A program made the translations under genes and the position numbers. DNA of 44,207 nucleotides, taken from assembly GCA_020438135.1 (NCBI GenBank), contig JAGQVF010000114.1:1-44207 (forward strand). The letters are read 5' to 3'. The notes under the pieces are model-generated. The model had not been told where the DNA came from, did not search any database, and worked only from the letters and a program-made list of their open reading frames with translations. Numbering within the stretch: the first letter of the stretch is position 1; every line of letters begins with the position of its first letter. The stretch is from Bacteroidales bacterium. GTDB lineage: Bacteria; Bacteroidota; Bacteroidia; Bacteroidales; JAADJA01. Below are positions 33,853 through 41,686 of this stretch, one piece after another.

Positions 33853-33879
33853 AACCTGCTGTTTACGGCAGGTTTTTTT
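33853..33879 (+). terminator. Rho-independent terminator after the lipoprotein gene
   Basis: AACCTGC (33853-33859) pairs with GCAGGTT (33868-33874) around an 8-base loop, followed by a T run to 33879. It lies 22 bases after the stop at 33830. The stem core CCTGC/GCAGG is shared with the ftcD terminator. Confidence 0.85.
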
Positions 33880-33896
33880 ATTTGCGGAAAGAAGTA

Positions 33897-34094
33897 TCAG
33901 GTAGTAAAACGCTGCTTCTTATCGTCCCAGGTGATATAAACAGCATCCAGATTTTTGGCAACAAATTCAAGATACTTATCAGCAATTGAAGGATTTATTT
34001 TCAGGTAGGCTTCGTAGACTTTCTTTTTACCACTGTGTTTGTTTATCACTTTTAACCCTTTGTTCTTGAGATTCGCTTTTTTAAAAATACCCAT
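33897..34094 (-). CDS. small basic protein, unknown function
   Basis: 65 residues, lysine-rich (MGIFKKANLKNKGLKVINKH, then GKKKVYEAYLKINP), with a C-terminal part that could form strand-helix-strand (SIADKYLEFVAKNLDAVYITW). It is soluble, with no signal peptide. I do not recognise it. It lies between the terminator of the lipoprotein gene and the SDR gene, 105 bases downstream of nothing else on its strand that it could be part of. Codon use looks like its neighbours, so I take it as a likely gene. Confidence 0.55.
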   Translation of the reverse strand: MGIFKKANLKNKGLKVINKHSGKKKVYEAYLKINPSIADKYLEFVAKNLDAVYITWDDKKQRFTT

Positions 34095-34199
34095 AATTTT
34101 AAAATAATAAATATAAAAGAATCATTAAATACAAAAACTCAGACAGCCTTTTTTGCAGGATAGTTGCATGTTTAACGCAATTCGCAACAGTTCAGTCTA

Positions 34200-35024
34200 T
34201 CATTCTCCGTGCAGATATTCATAACCTGTTAATTCTTCGCTGGTTTGCCAAAGCCGGTTTTGCAAAGAAATGTCATATGAAGCCTTTGAAGAGGTGGCAG
34301 TTTGACTATGTACGAAATATTTTCCAGATACACCTTCAACGTCGGGAGAACTGGCAAGAAAAACAGAGGTTGCAGCTCCATGACTCACATCCGATCCTCC
34401 AAAACCGAAACCGGTTCGCAGCAATTTGGTTTTTATCACTCCCGGGTGAAGCACATTTACCGTGATATCACTTCCTGACAATTCGCGGGCCAGTTTATAG
34501 GAAAACAGGATATTGCATAGTTTTGACCGGGAGTAGGCATCATAACCTTCATAAAACTTTTCGCCCTGTAAATTATCCCAGTCAATTCCATTCGAATGCG
34601 CTTGCGAAGCAACATTAACGATACGACTGTACTTTGATTTTTTCAACAGGTCGAGCAAAAATCCGGTAACCAGAAAATAAGAGAGGTGATTGATGGCAAA
34701 GGTCTTTTCAATTCCATCAACAGTTGTTTCCTTTCTTTTCATAAAAACGCCTGCATTATTGATCAAAACATCAAGGGTGTCGTATTTATTATGCAATGCG
34801 GCCGACATAGATCGAATTTCAGCTATCGATCCCAAATCCGAATAACAATAATCAAGTTGTGTATTGCCCGAAACTGTTGCAACTTCCTGAAGCGCATTTT
34901 TAGCCTTTGTTTCATTTCGCCCGTGAACAATCACAGTGGCCCCGGCTGAAGCCAATTCTATAGCTGTCTGTTTACCTATTCCATCAGTGGAACCCGTTAC
35001 AAGAATTGTTTTACCTTTCATCAA
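34200..35024 (-). CDS. short-chain dehydrogenase/reductase (retinol dehydrogenase-like)
   Basis: 274-residue classical SDR-type NAD(P)-dependent oxidoreductase. Rossmann motif TGSTDGIGKQTA (T-G-xxx-GIG), HGRNE as the cofactor-selecting Arg region favouring NADP, NNAG at the fourth strand, catalytic serine in VNVASQAH and YSRSK as the YxxxK site. The overall pattern with INHLSYFLVT and LHPGVIKTKLLR resembles the retinol-dehydrogenase/WWOX-like group. Substrate unknown. It ends 105 bases before the small basic protein gene and is 44 bases downstream of pabC, so it may be the last gene of that transcript. Confidence 0.9.
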   Translation of the reverse strand: MMKGKTILVTGSTDGIGKQTAIELASAGATVIVHGRNETKAKNALQEVATVSGNTQLDYCYSDLGSIAEIRSMSAALHNKYDTLDVLINNAGVFMKRKETTVDGIEKTFAINHLSYFLVTGFLLDLLKKSKYSRIVNVASQAHSNGIDWDNLQGEKFYEGYDAYSRSKLCNILFSYKLARELSGSDITVNVLHPGVIKTKLLRTGFGFGGSDVSHGAATSVFLASSPDVEGVSGKYFVHSQTATSSKASYDISLQNRLWQTSEELTGYEYLHGE

Positions 35025-35068
35025 TAGTACTATTTATGGAATAAACAACAATACAGGCAAGGTGCGGT

Positions 35069-35671
35069 TCAAAAACCTATTATTTTATTAATTGGCAGTG
35101 AAACAGCCCGATCCAGGGGGTTCATCGCATTTATCAGAAAAACATGGCTAAAAGCTGAAATATCATTTTCGTGAATTATTGCAGGCTTTATCACTCCCGA
35201 TTCAAGCAGCACCTGCCGCATAACGCCCTTCAGCAGTGGATTGGCGGGAGTTAAAAACTGATCACCTTTTCTGAAAACCAAATTGGCATAGGAACCATCT
35301 GTAATGAGTCCGTTTTTCACGATGATGATATCATCGCAATTACCTTTGAGTTGTAGCAGCTTATTTAATTCTGACCGGTCATTCCACTTAAAACTATAAT
35401 CGATTTTGTTATCTGCCACCAGTTTCAAAGACCGGATGTACTTCGGTCGGTATGGCTCAATGACAATATCTTCTAAAGATCGCGAATAGGTAATTCTGCA
35501 TTTAAAAACTTTATCCCGGACATTTGCCGGAACCTGTATCATCCCTTTTAACGAAGGGAAGGGAACGCCACCTAAATATGCGATTGAAGTGCGTCTCATA
35601 CGTTCTTCGTGATACTTCAGATGGAGAGCCTTTCCCTCTTCAATTCGTATGGTCTCGAAAAACCGGTACAT
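35069..35671 (-). CDS. pabC: aminodeoxychorismate lyase (class IV aminotransferase fold)
   Basis: Splits 4-amino-4-deoxychorismate into p-aminobenzoate and pyruvate for folate synthesis, using PLP. 200 residues from the ATG at 35671 (MYRFFETIRIEEGKALHL fits the fold's first strand); the frame is open further upstream but only inside pabB. Lys95 in YSFKWNDRSELNKL is the PLP-binding candidate. GLITDGSYANLVFRKGD and TPANPLLKGVMRQVLLE are typical class IV motifs. It is shorter than E. coli PabC but complete in motifs. Its 5' end overlaps the 3' end of pabB by 32 bases, so the two are translated together. Confidence 0.88.
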   Translation of the reverse strand: MYRFFETIRIEEGKALHLKYHEERMRRTSIAYLGGVPFPSLKGMIQVPANVRDKVFKCRITYSRSLEDIVIEPYRPKYIRSLKLVADNKIDYSFKWNDRSELNKLLQLKGNCDDIIIVKNGLITDGSYANLVFRKGDQFLTPANPLLKGVMRQVLLESGVIKPAIIHENDISAFSHVFLINAMNPLDRAVSLPINKIIGF

Positions 35672-36632
35672 ACACTTTATCAATAAGTTCCGAATATTCT
35701 TTTTCGCAAACGCTGAAACTGGTGATCCCTCCCCCGCTCCTGAAAACCATACGGTTATCATTTTGCTCGATATACCTGATCATCACTGCCGTTTCGAGGT
35801 CAACACCATTAAAATAACCAAAAACACCTGTAAAATATCCCCGCTCATCTGCTTCGGCATCCTCAATAATCTCAACTGTTTTCTTTTTGGGAGCACCACT
35901 TATAGAACCGGCCGGCAACAATTTGAAGATCAGGTCGCCGATGTTGTTCTGCCAGGCAGGTTTAAGTTGTCCGCTTATTTTTGAACTGGTTTGTAAAATC
36001 TCTTTTTCGTGGGTTCTGATTTTTTCCACATAACGAAAACTCTCAACCTTCACCCTTTCAGCTACCATATTCAGATCGTTTCGCAGCAGATCCACAATGG
36101 TATTGTGTTCAGCTATTTCTTTGGGATCTGTCATCAAAACACGTTCAGCTTGTGCGATCGAGGCATCAATCGTACCTTTCATCGGATATGTCGAGATGGT
36201 GTTTGTATAAGTGGAAATAAATGGCTCGGGTGAAAACACAACGAATTCATCCCTGAATTTTAATTTATATTTGGCTCTGCCAAATCTGTATATATCATCC
36301 AGGGTCAGATTGGTTTCTATCCTGGTTGGAAAGGTGAGGTTCAGTAGAAAAGTATCTCCCCTATGAATGGCCCTTATCACTTTTTCAAAAGACTGCCTGT
36401 AGATTTCGGGTTCAACCGGAAATTTCCTAAAATAAAAATCGCCGGGGGCATTCAGGTTATTTTTTGCATTGCCAAACCCGGGAATATCAATTTCAATTCC
36501 CTCTTTACCGAGCTCATTTTGATGAAGTACCAATGGCTTTTCTTGTTTAAAATCGATCATAAAAAAGAAAGCCTCTCCTGCACTTGCAAGCGAATTCATC
36601 AGTTTTATTTTATCTTTGACCACCGGATTCAT
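35640..36632 (-). CDS. pabB: aminodeoxychorismate synthase component I
   Basis: Chorismate-binding enzyme that adds ammonia (from PabA) to chorismate. 330 residues from the ATG at 36632 (an in-frame ATG nine codons earlier, at 36659, lies ahead of the promoter box). The protein consists of the catalytic domain with little N-terminal extension: GDTFLLNLTFPTRIE, STYPMKGTIDAS with the PabB-type lysine (PxKGT), AEHNTIVDLLRNDLNMV, and PAGSISGAPKKKTVEIIED followed by RGYFTGVFGYF and FRSGGGIT. pabC overlaps its end and pabA is divergent, 55 bases away. Confidence 0.93.
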   Translation of the reverse strand: MNPVVKDKIKLMNSLASAGEAFFFMIDFKQEKPLVLHQNELGKEGIEIDIPGFGNAKNNLNAPGDFYFRKFPVEPEIYRQSFEKVIRAIHRGDTFLLNLTFPTRIETNLTLDDIYRFGRAKYKLKFRDEFVVFSPEPFISTYTNTISTYPMKGTIDASIAQAERVLMTDPKEIAEHNTIVDLLRNDLNMVAERVKVESFRYVEKIRTHEKEILQTSSKISGQLKPAWQNNIGDLIFKLLPAGSISGAPKKKTVEIIEDAEADERGYFTGVFGYFNGVDLETAVMIRYIEQNDNRMVFRSGGGITSFSVCEKEYSELIDKVYVPVFRDHTN

Positions 36633-36637
36633 AACGG

Positions 36638-36645
36638 CAAATGTA
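36638..36645 (-). promoter_or_regulatory. -7 box (TACATTTG) directly before the pabB ATG
   Basis: On the minus strand TACATTTG matches TAnnTTTG and is followed by five bases (CCGTT) and the ATG at 36632. Same geometry as before the permease and the response regulator. Confidence 0.55.
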
Positions 36646-36667
36646 GACGAAATACACAAATAAAATC

Positions 36668-36687
36668 ATTTGAAACCCGATTCAAAT
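36668..36687. promoter_or_regulatory. inverted repeat in the pabA/pabB divergent region
   Basis: ATTTGAA and TTCAAAT form perfect 7-bp arms with a 6-base centre, ending exactly before the pabA ATG at 36688. Position suits an operator for both directions, or a 5'-end structure of the pabA mRNA. Confidence 0.4.
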
Positions 36688-37257
36688 ATGAAGGTACTGC
36701 TGATCGACAACAACGACTCTTTCACCTTTAATCTTTTACAATTATTGCGTGAGTCCGGATTATGCGAAACGGTTGTGATTCCGTACGATGAAGTTACTGA
36801 GCAGGTGATCGAAAAGGCTGACCGAATTATAATTTCCCCTGGTCCGGGCATTCCGGATGATTTTCCGAATTTAGAAAGGTGGATACTCAACTTTGCCGCT
36901 CAAAAACCATTTCTTGGTATTTGTCTGGGACTGGAAGCCATAGCTGAAGCTTACGGAGCCAGGCTGATACAGTCAGGAAAGGTGTTTCACGGCATCACAA
37001 AATCTACCCGTATTACCGCACCTGATCACCCGATTTTCAGGGGAATACCTTTAAACTTTCGCGCCGGACTTTACCATTCATGGATACTGGATGAAATCCA
37101 CATACCCGATTGTATCGAAATTCTGGCCCGTGCCGATGACGATATCATCATGGCCATCAAACACAAAAAATTCAACCTTACCGGCCTTCAATTTCATCCC
37201 GAATCGATCATGACGAAACATGGGAGTAAAATGATCTGCAACTGGCTTTCAGAGTAA
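36688..37257 (+). CDS. pabA: aminodeoxychorismate/anthranilate synthase glutamine amidotransferase
   Basis: Class I glutamine amidotransferase that feeds ammonia to PabB (possibly also TrpE). 189 residues from the ATG at 36688 (MKVLLIDNNDSFTFNL); a TTG 18 bases earlier is in frame but less likely. The catalytic triad is complete: Cys79 in FLGICLGLEA, His170 and Glu172 in QFHPESI. The SPGPGIPDD oxyanion-side motif is also present. It is divergent from pabB-pabC, so the three p-aminobenzoate genes are grouped around one 55-base regulatory interval. Confidence 0.93.
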   Translation: MKVLLIDNNDSFTFNLLQLLRESGLCETVVIPYDEVTEQVIEKADRIIISPGPGIPDDFPNLERWILNFAAQKPFLGICLGLEAIAEAYGARLIQSGKVFHGITKSTRITAPDHPIFRGIPLNFRAGLYHSWILDEIHIPDCIEILARADDDIIMAIKHKKFNLTGLQFHPESIMTKHGSKMICNWLSE

Positions 37258-37328
37258 TTTCCGAATCACCGAAAGCATTCAAAACCAGGGAGTCCACTCG
37301 CAGCAAATGTTATTAATTCGTTAAATAT

Positions 37329-37361
37329 TTTGATTCCTTACATATTTATTGTTTAACTTTG
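37329..37361 (+). promoter_or_regulatory. promoter of the multi-Cache gene (-33 TTTG, -7 TAACTTTG)
   Basis: TTTG at 37329-37332 and TAACTTTG at 37354-37361 are 21 bases apart, a good Bacteroidota promoter. The ATG at 37394 is 32 bases further on. Confidence 0.65.
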
Positions 37362-37393
37362 TAAGTACCTTATACCCCGAAACTTGCTGCGCT

Positions 37394-40300
37394 ATGAAAT
37401 CCTCGAAATTTATCAGCACAAACAACATCGGCTGGATCATTATAGTTCTGGCCATGATCATTCTCTATTACTCCTACTACTTTATCTACATTCCTCAACA
37501 AGAAACCGCACTGAAACAGCGCGCTTTCCGGATTTTAAAGGAATACGGCAACAACATGCACGACAAAAAGGACTATTACAATACCCATCTGGCCAACTAC
37601 CGTGATTATTACATTCTGGATTACCTGAGCAACCAGAAGTCTACTGTTAGTGAGGTTATCCGCGAAAAGGCCTATGCCAGTTCGAAATGGTTGAAGGAGA
37701 TAAAAAAGGTGATTGGCGATCTTGACACAAACATATCGATTCAACTGGTCGACACATCAAAAAATTACAGATCAGGCATTTATAAGGATAAAAACACAGC
37801 CGATTTTTACCTCAAGTTTTTTAACTCGGGAAATGAATACATAAAAAAAACACAACAAAGCGAAAACAAGATTTTCAAAATCCTGATTTCCAAAGATTAC
37901 AAATTGTTTAAAGACAAAACCATCGTTCAAAAAATTCCCGTAGAAACCCTGATGGAAGGATTGAAATTTGACAGGTTGCTCGACAATATTGTTTTTTTCG
38001 ATTCAAAAGCTGTTATGTACAATACCAGTAAAGATGCCGTTCAGGATATAACCAATATCAAGATGCTTACCGATAGTGTAAAAAATCACCAGGGCGGCAT
38101 CTTCCTAAGTGTAGATGTAAGGGGTGCAGAAAAATATATGATGATCGTTCCGATTGATTTTCAGGGTGATCAATATTTTCTGGCCGGTTTTCTTTCAGAG
38201 AAGGATTTCAATCGAAAAACCCGTGCTATCAACAGCCAGTTTATTATCATTGTGGGCGCGCTGATACTCTTGATATTGATTGGAATACCGGTATTAAAAG
38301 TACTTTTCATTAACAAGTTCGAAAGGCTTCATGCTTATGATGCCACCAATGCAACTGTTTCACTGATCCTGGGAACCGGGCTACTCGTCCTCATAATGAT
38401 CAGCCTGCTTAAACATTACGTAATCGATAGCAGCAGAATGGAAAAGAGGGCCAATGACCTGTCGGAACAACTGATCAAAAATGTGGATAGTGATATCAAC
38501 AAAGCCGTAAAAATGTACTTTTCCATCAGAGGATTTTATAACGACAGCAATGAAGTTTCGATGGCAGCCAGAACCTACTTTTTGGATACCAAATCCAAAT
38601 TTAAAAAGATCAACTTCGACTCCATTACCCCGCCGATTCCAGTCAATGAAATCCTGCTGGCCAACAGAAAGGGCATTGTTGTTGAAGCCTATACCAAAAC
38701 GCCCTTTTCTAGCGACGTTCCCATTGATATTGGCAAACGCAAATATTTCCGGTATTCCTGCGCCAGTGGTGACGGATGGCCCCTTTCATCAAGGATTAAA
38801 GAAATCCGATCTGCTACCAGTAAAAAGAAGGCTCAGGGAAGCAACCAACCCATTCATACGAATGATTCAGTTGTATCCATTGAGAAAACCACACCGCCAA
38901 TTCCTCCTTCATCTTTTTACATCGAATCAATTACATCGCTCAATACCGGTAAACAGGAAACCGCCATTTCATTTCATCTTCCATTTTCCGATACGCTGAG
39001 TAAAGTAAACGACTCTGCCTGTGTGCTGGCAATTACCTCTCATATTCCTTCTTTGTATAAACAGGTTTTACCGGAGGATGTCAATTTTGTGATGATCAAT
39101 GAAGAAGGTGAAGTGCTTTTTCATTCGAAACATAACAAAAATCTGCACGAAAACTTTCTGGACGAATGCAACCGCAACAGCAACCTGATGAGTGCTATTG
39201 AACACAGGGTATCAACCACGGAGCTGATCACCTATAACGAAAAAAGCTGGCTCGCCCGGATTGTCCCTCTGAAAGATGCACCGCTCTATCACATCACTCT
39301 GATCGATACTGCTTATACCCAAAACATAAATGCCAGAATTTTCCTCTATTCTTTTTACTTTTTTCTGATCACAGTATTGTGTATTGTGTTGGGCATGCAA
39401 ATTATGCAACGGATCGAACCGCGACATCGTTTTGTCCAAATGAAGGGTTGGTCGTATAGCTGGCTTTATTTCAGGGCAAATAATCGTTTTGCCTATAAAG
39501 CATTGCTGGCAGTTCAGATTGTGATCTTCATATTCCAGGTAATCGGAATTTTTATTGTTGACAAGCCGGTAACCATGCTCGTTTATCAACTTGCTTTTAT
39601 TGCATATTCAGGATTTGCAGGTTTTTCAATCCTTCGGAACCGCAAAGCACCCATCCTGAACTTTTATCACCGAACACACTGGGATACCACTCTGAAACTG
39701 ATCATTACATCTGCAGTTGTTCTTTTGCTGATCCCTCTGCAGCCGGGATTCCTGTTTCTGATTCCGCTGATCGTATTTTTTGTTTTATCGCTCTTTATAC
39801 ATTATGTAATTGAAATTGCCGGTTCAAAAGAATCCGATCTGAAAGGTTTCGACAAAGTAATATTTGATGCATTTGGCGGCAACGAAATCAACAGACAGGA
39901 AAAAGCAGACAAAGGCGAAGAAAAGGAGTTGAAGTCGCTCATGTTTACCCGTAAAATTTACCATTCCTACATGTTCATCTGGCTGGCCGGATTATCCATC
40001 GTACCTGTGTTTCAGTATTACCTGAAAATTAAACATTGTGAACATAAGCTCAGTCTTCGCCACAACATGGAATATGTAGCACACCAAAATCTCAACCTGC
40101 TTCAAAATTATTCACCGCAGGATTCGCTGTGGTACAAGCATATCAGGGGTGGAGGACTCGACAACCTTACTGTTTCAGATGAAACCGACAGCAGTTTGCT
40201 GAAGAAAGAGAAAAGCGCAACCCAAACGGTAGATTATATTTATTCGAGTCTTCCAGATCCCATTACTCCTGAAAATCACCTGAAAGCCCTGATCCTGGAT

Positions 40301-41518
40301 CATAGTTATCACGACGAATGGAAAACAAAAGACAAAACACTGTATTATTCGCGTGCCGGCATTGATGGATTTGTAAAAGTTAAATACAATCCCGTTGATT
40401 CAAAACTTCCTGTAAATGCTACCATTATCATAACATTGCTGACCCTTCTCATTGCCGCGCTCATTTGGATACTTTACCGGTATCTTGCCGATAACATTTT
40501 AAATACCATTCGGACAAAATGGAAGGTGCCTTCCTTACATCCGTGGGAGAAAATTCTGGATGACGAAAAAATACACCGGATCCTTTTAAATATTTTTTAT
40601 GAAAAGCCATATATAAAAGGCACCACGGATTATCTCAACAACAAGGATGAAAAAGTCGTTGAAATTCATGCAGAAGATATGTTAGGCGAAAAATATAACT
40701 TCCCTTCGGATATCAGCGACCCCAAAACATTGATTTGGGTCACTGGATTGGATAATATGATCCGCCGGCTAAAAAATCACGAAAATATTCAGGATAAACT
40801 CATCGAACTTAACAATAATGCCAAAGCAAGGATCATCATCACAATACCTTTTGAGCTGGAATTCATATATGATTATTATGAAGATTATATAACCGATAAT
40901 GAGTTGGAAAAATCAGAAAAATCCAGGTTGTATATTCTTAAACAAACCTGGAAAAACATCTTTGCCGACTACTTTAAATACACCGGAAAACCTGAATATA
41001 TAAGCAAAGAAACTGAAAGCGGCTCAACCATTGAAAACGGATTGCCCATACATCATGCTGATGAAAAACTATACGGAGTTAAAAGTTCGATGGAAGCGAA
41101 ATATCAGTATATCTGGAGTAATCTGACGGCTGCTGAAAAACTCGTATTATATGATCTGGCAGACGATGGCATGCTGAACCTGAAAAACAAATACCTGATC
41201 AACAAATTAGTTATGAAAGGATTGATCGTATACAAGCCCTATCCGCGGCTCTTTTCCGATAGTTTTCAATATTACCTTCGTTTTTCAGTGAAACCCGAAG
41301 AAACCCTCAGGATTGAAAGAAAGCTTGGCAAACGCGGCAAATGGAAAAATATGCGATTCCTCCTGCTATTATTTATTATTCCACTCGCAGGTTTTGTTTT
41401 CATTGCCCAGGGTATCTCCTTCGACAAGGTAATCGGCATCTTTGCCGGTGTACTTGCACTTTTATCAGGGTTGATGCGATTTCTTGACGGAGGTGTGATC
41501 GGAAAATCCGGTGGTTAA
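37394..41518 (+). CDS. giant multi-Cache membrane protein with NTPase-like and winged-helix-like cytoplasmic region
   Basis: 1374 residues from the ATG at 37394 (a TTG 45 bases upstream lies inside the promoter). Membrane helix 1 (about 12-34); periplasmic domain 1 (about 35-280) with Cache-like NIVFFDSKAVMYN; two helices (about 282-304, 320-345); periplasmic domain 2 (about 346-645) with a double-Cache pattern (ILLANRKGIVVEAY, GKRKYFRYSC, VNFVMINEEGEVLFHS); six helices (about 646-877); periplasmic domain 3 (about 880-1008); a helix (1009-1032); a cytoplasmic region (about 1035-1318) and two final helices (about 1319-1363). The cytoplasmic part has a Walker-B-like strand KTLIWVTGLDNM, a following ARIIITIPFE strand and a winged-helix-like LTAAEKLVLYDLADDGM with LVMKGLI, but no Walker A. 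There is no kinase, cyclase or methyl-accepting domain. Probably a sensor; function unknown. Confidence 0.85.
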   Translation: MKSSKFISTNNIGWIIIVLAMIILYYSYYFIYIPQQETALKQRAFRILKEYGNNMHDKKDYYNTHLANYRDYYILDYLSNQKSTVSEVIREKAYASSKWLKEIKKVIGDLDTNISIQLVDTSKNYRSGIYKDKNTADFYLKFFNSGNEYIKKTQQSENKIFKILISKDYKLFKDKTIVQKIPVETLMEGLKFDRLLDNIVFFDSKAVMYNTSKDAVQDITNIKMLTDSVKNHQGGIFLSVDVRGAEKYMMIVPIDFQGDQYFLAGFLSEKDFNRKTRAINSQFIIIVGALILLILIGIPVLKVLFINKFERLHAYDATNATVSLILGTGLLVLIMISLLKHYVIDSSRMEKRANDLSEQLIKNVDSDINKAVKMYFSIRGFYNDSNEVSMAARTYFLDTKSKFKKINFDSITPPIPVNEILLANRKGIVVEAYTKTPFSSDVPIDIGKRKYFRYSCASGDGWPLSSRIKEIRSATSKKKAQGSNQPIHTNDSVVSIEKTTPPIPPSSFYIESITSLNTGKQETAISFHLPFSDTLSKVNDSACVLAITSHIPSLYKQVLPEDVNFVMINEEGEVLFHSKHNKNLHENFLDECNRNSNLMSAIEHRVSTTELITYNEKSWLARIVPLKDAPLYHITLIDTAYTQNINARIFLYSFYFFLITVLCIVLGMQIMQRIEPRHRFVQMKGWSYSWLYFRANNRFAYKALLAVQIVIFIFQVIGIFIVDKPVTMLVYQLAFIAYSGFAGFSILRNRKAPILNFYHRTHWDTTLKLIITSAVVLLLIPLQPGFLFLIPLIVFFVLSLFIHYVIEIAGSKESDLKGFDKVIFDAFGGNEINRQEKADKGEEKELKSLMFTRKIYHSYMFIWLAGLSIVPVFQYYLKIKHCEHKLSLRHNMEYVAHQNLNLLQNYSPQDSLWYKHIRGGGLDNLTVSDETDSSLLKKEKSATQTVDYIYSSLPDPITPENHLKALILDHSYHDEWKTKDKTLYYSRAGIDGFVKVKYNPVDSKLPVNATIIITLLTLLIAALIWILYRYLADNILNTIRTKWKVPSLHPWEKILDDEKIHRILLNIFYEKPYIKGTTDYLNNKDEKVVEIHAEDMLGEKYNFPSDISDPKTLIWVTGLDNMIRRLKNHENIQDKLIELNNNAKARIIITIPFELEFIYDYYEDYITDNELEKSEKSRLYILKQTWKNIFADYFKYTGKPEYISKETESGSTIENGLPIHHADEKLYGVKSSMEAKYQYIWSNLTAAEKLVLYDLADDGMLNLKNKYLINKLVMKGLIVYKPYPRLFSDSFQYYLRFSVKPEETLRIERKLGKRGKWKNMRFLLLLFIIPLAGFVFIAQGISFDKVIGIFAGVLALLSGLMRFLDGGVIGKSGG

Positions 41519-41561
41519 TTTCTTGTGAAATTGTTAACGAACAACTGCAACATTCCATTCC

Positions 41562-41581
41562 AATGGTTGTTGGCAACCATT
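41562..41581 (+). terminator. weak terminator or hairpin between the multi-Cache gene and pta
   Basis: AATGGTTG (41562-41569) pairs perfectly with CAACCATT (41574-41581) around a 4-base loop; only a short T run (41580-41583) follows. It lies 44 bases after the stop at 41518. Could equally be an operator-like repeat. Confidence 0.4.
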
Positions 41582-41643
41582 TTGCCTGTAGAAATCTTTG
41601 TATAATATTAACATAATTCTCCATAACTTGTATGATGGATTTC

Positions 41644-41651
41644 TATCTTTG
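41644..41651 (+). promoter_or_regulatory. -7 box (TATCTTTG) of pta
   Basis: Full match to TAnnTTTG, 35 bases before the pta ATG at 41687. No clear -33 element at the expected spacing. Confidence 0.5.
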
Positions 41652-41686
41652 CACCAACAAAAACAAGAACGTTAGTACAATTTAAC

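Noticed and set aside
9938..33879. Shared CCTGC/GCAGG stems of the two terminators as a mobile repeat
   Set aside because: The stems are only five to seven bases, the loops differ, and short GC stems are common in terminators; two cases are not evidence of a repeat family.
33897..34199. Toxin-antitoxin or small RNA locus
   Set aside because: Only one short basic frame is visible, with no partner gene and no structured RNA signal beyond the terminator of the neighbouring gene.
35672..35761. Longer N-terminus for pabC
   Set aside because: The extra residues are an out-of-frame reading of the conserved pabB C-terminus; the family fold begins at MYRFFETIR.
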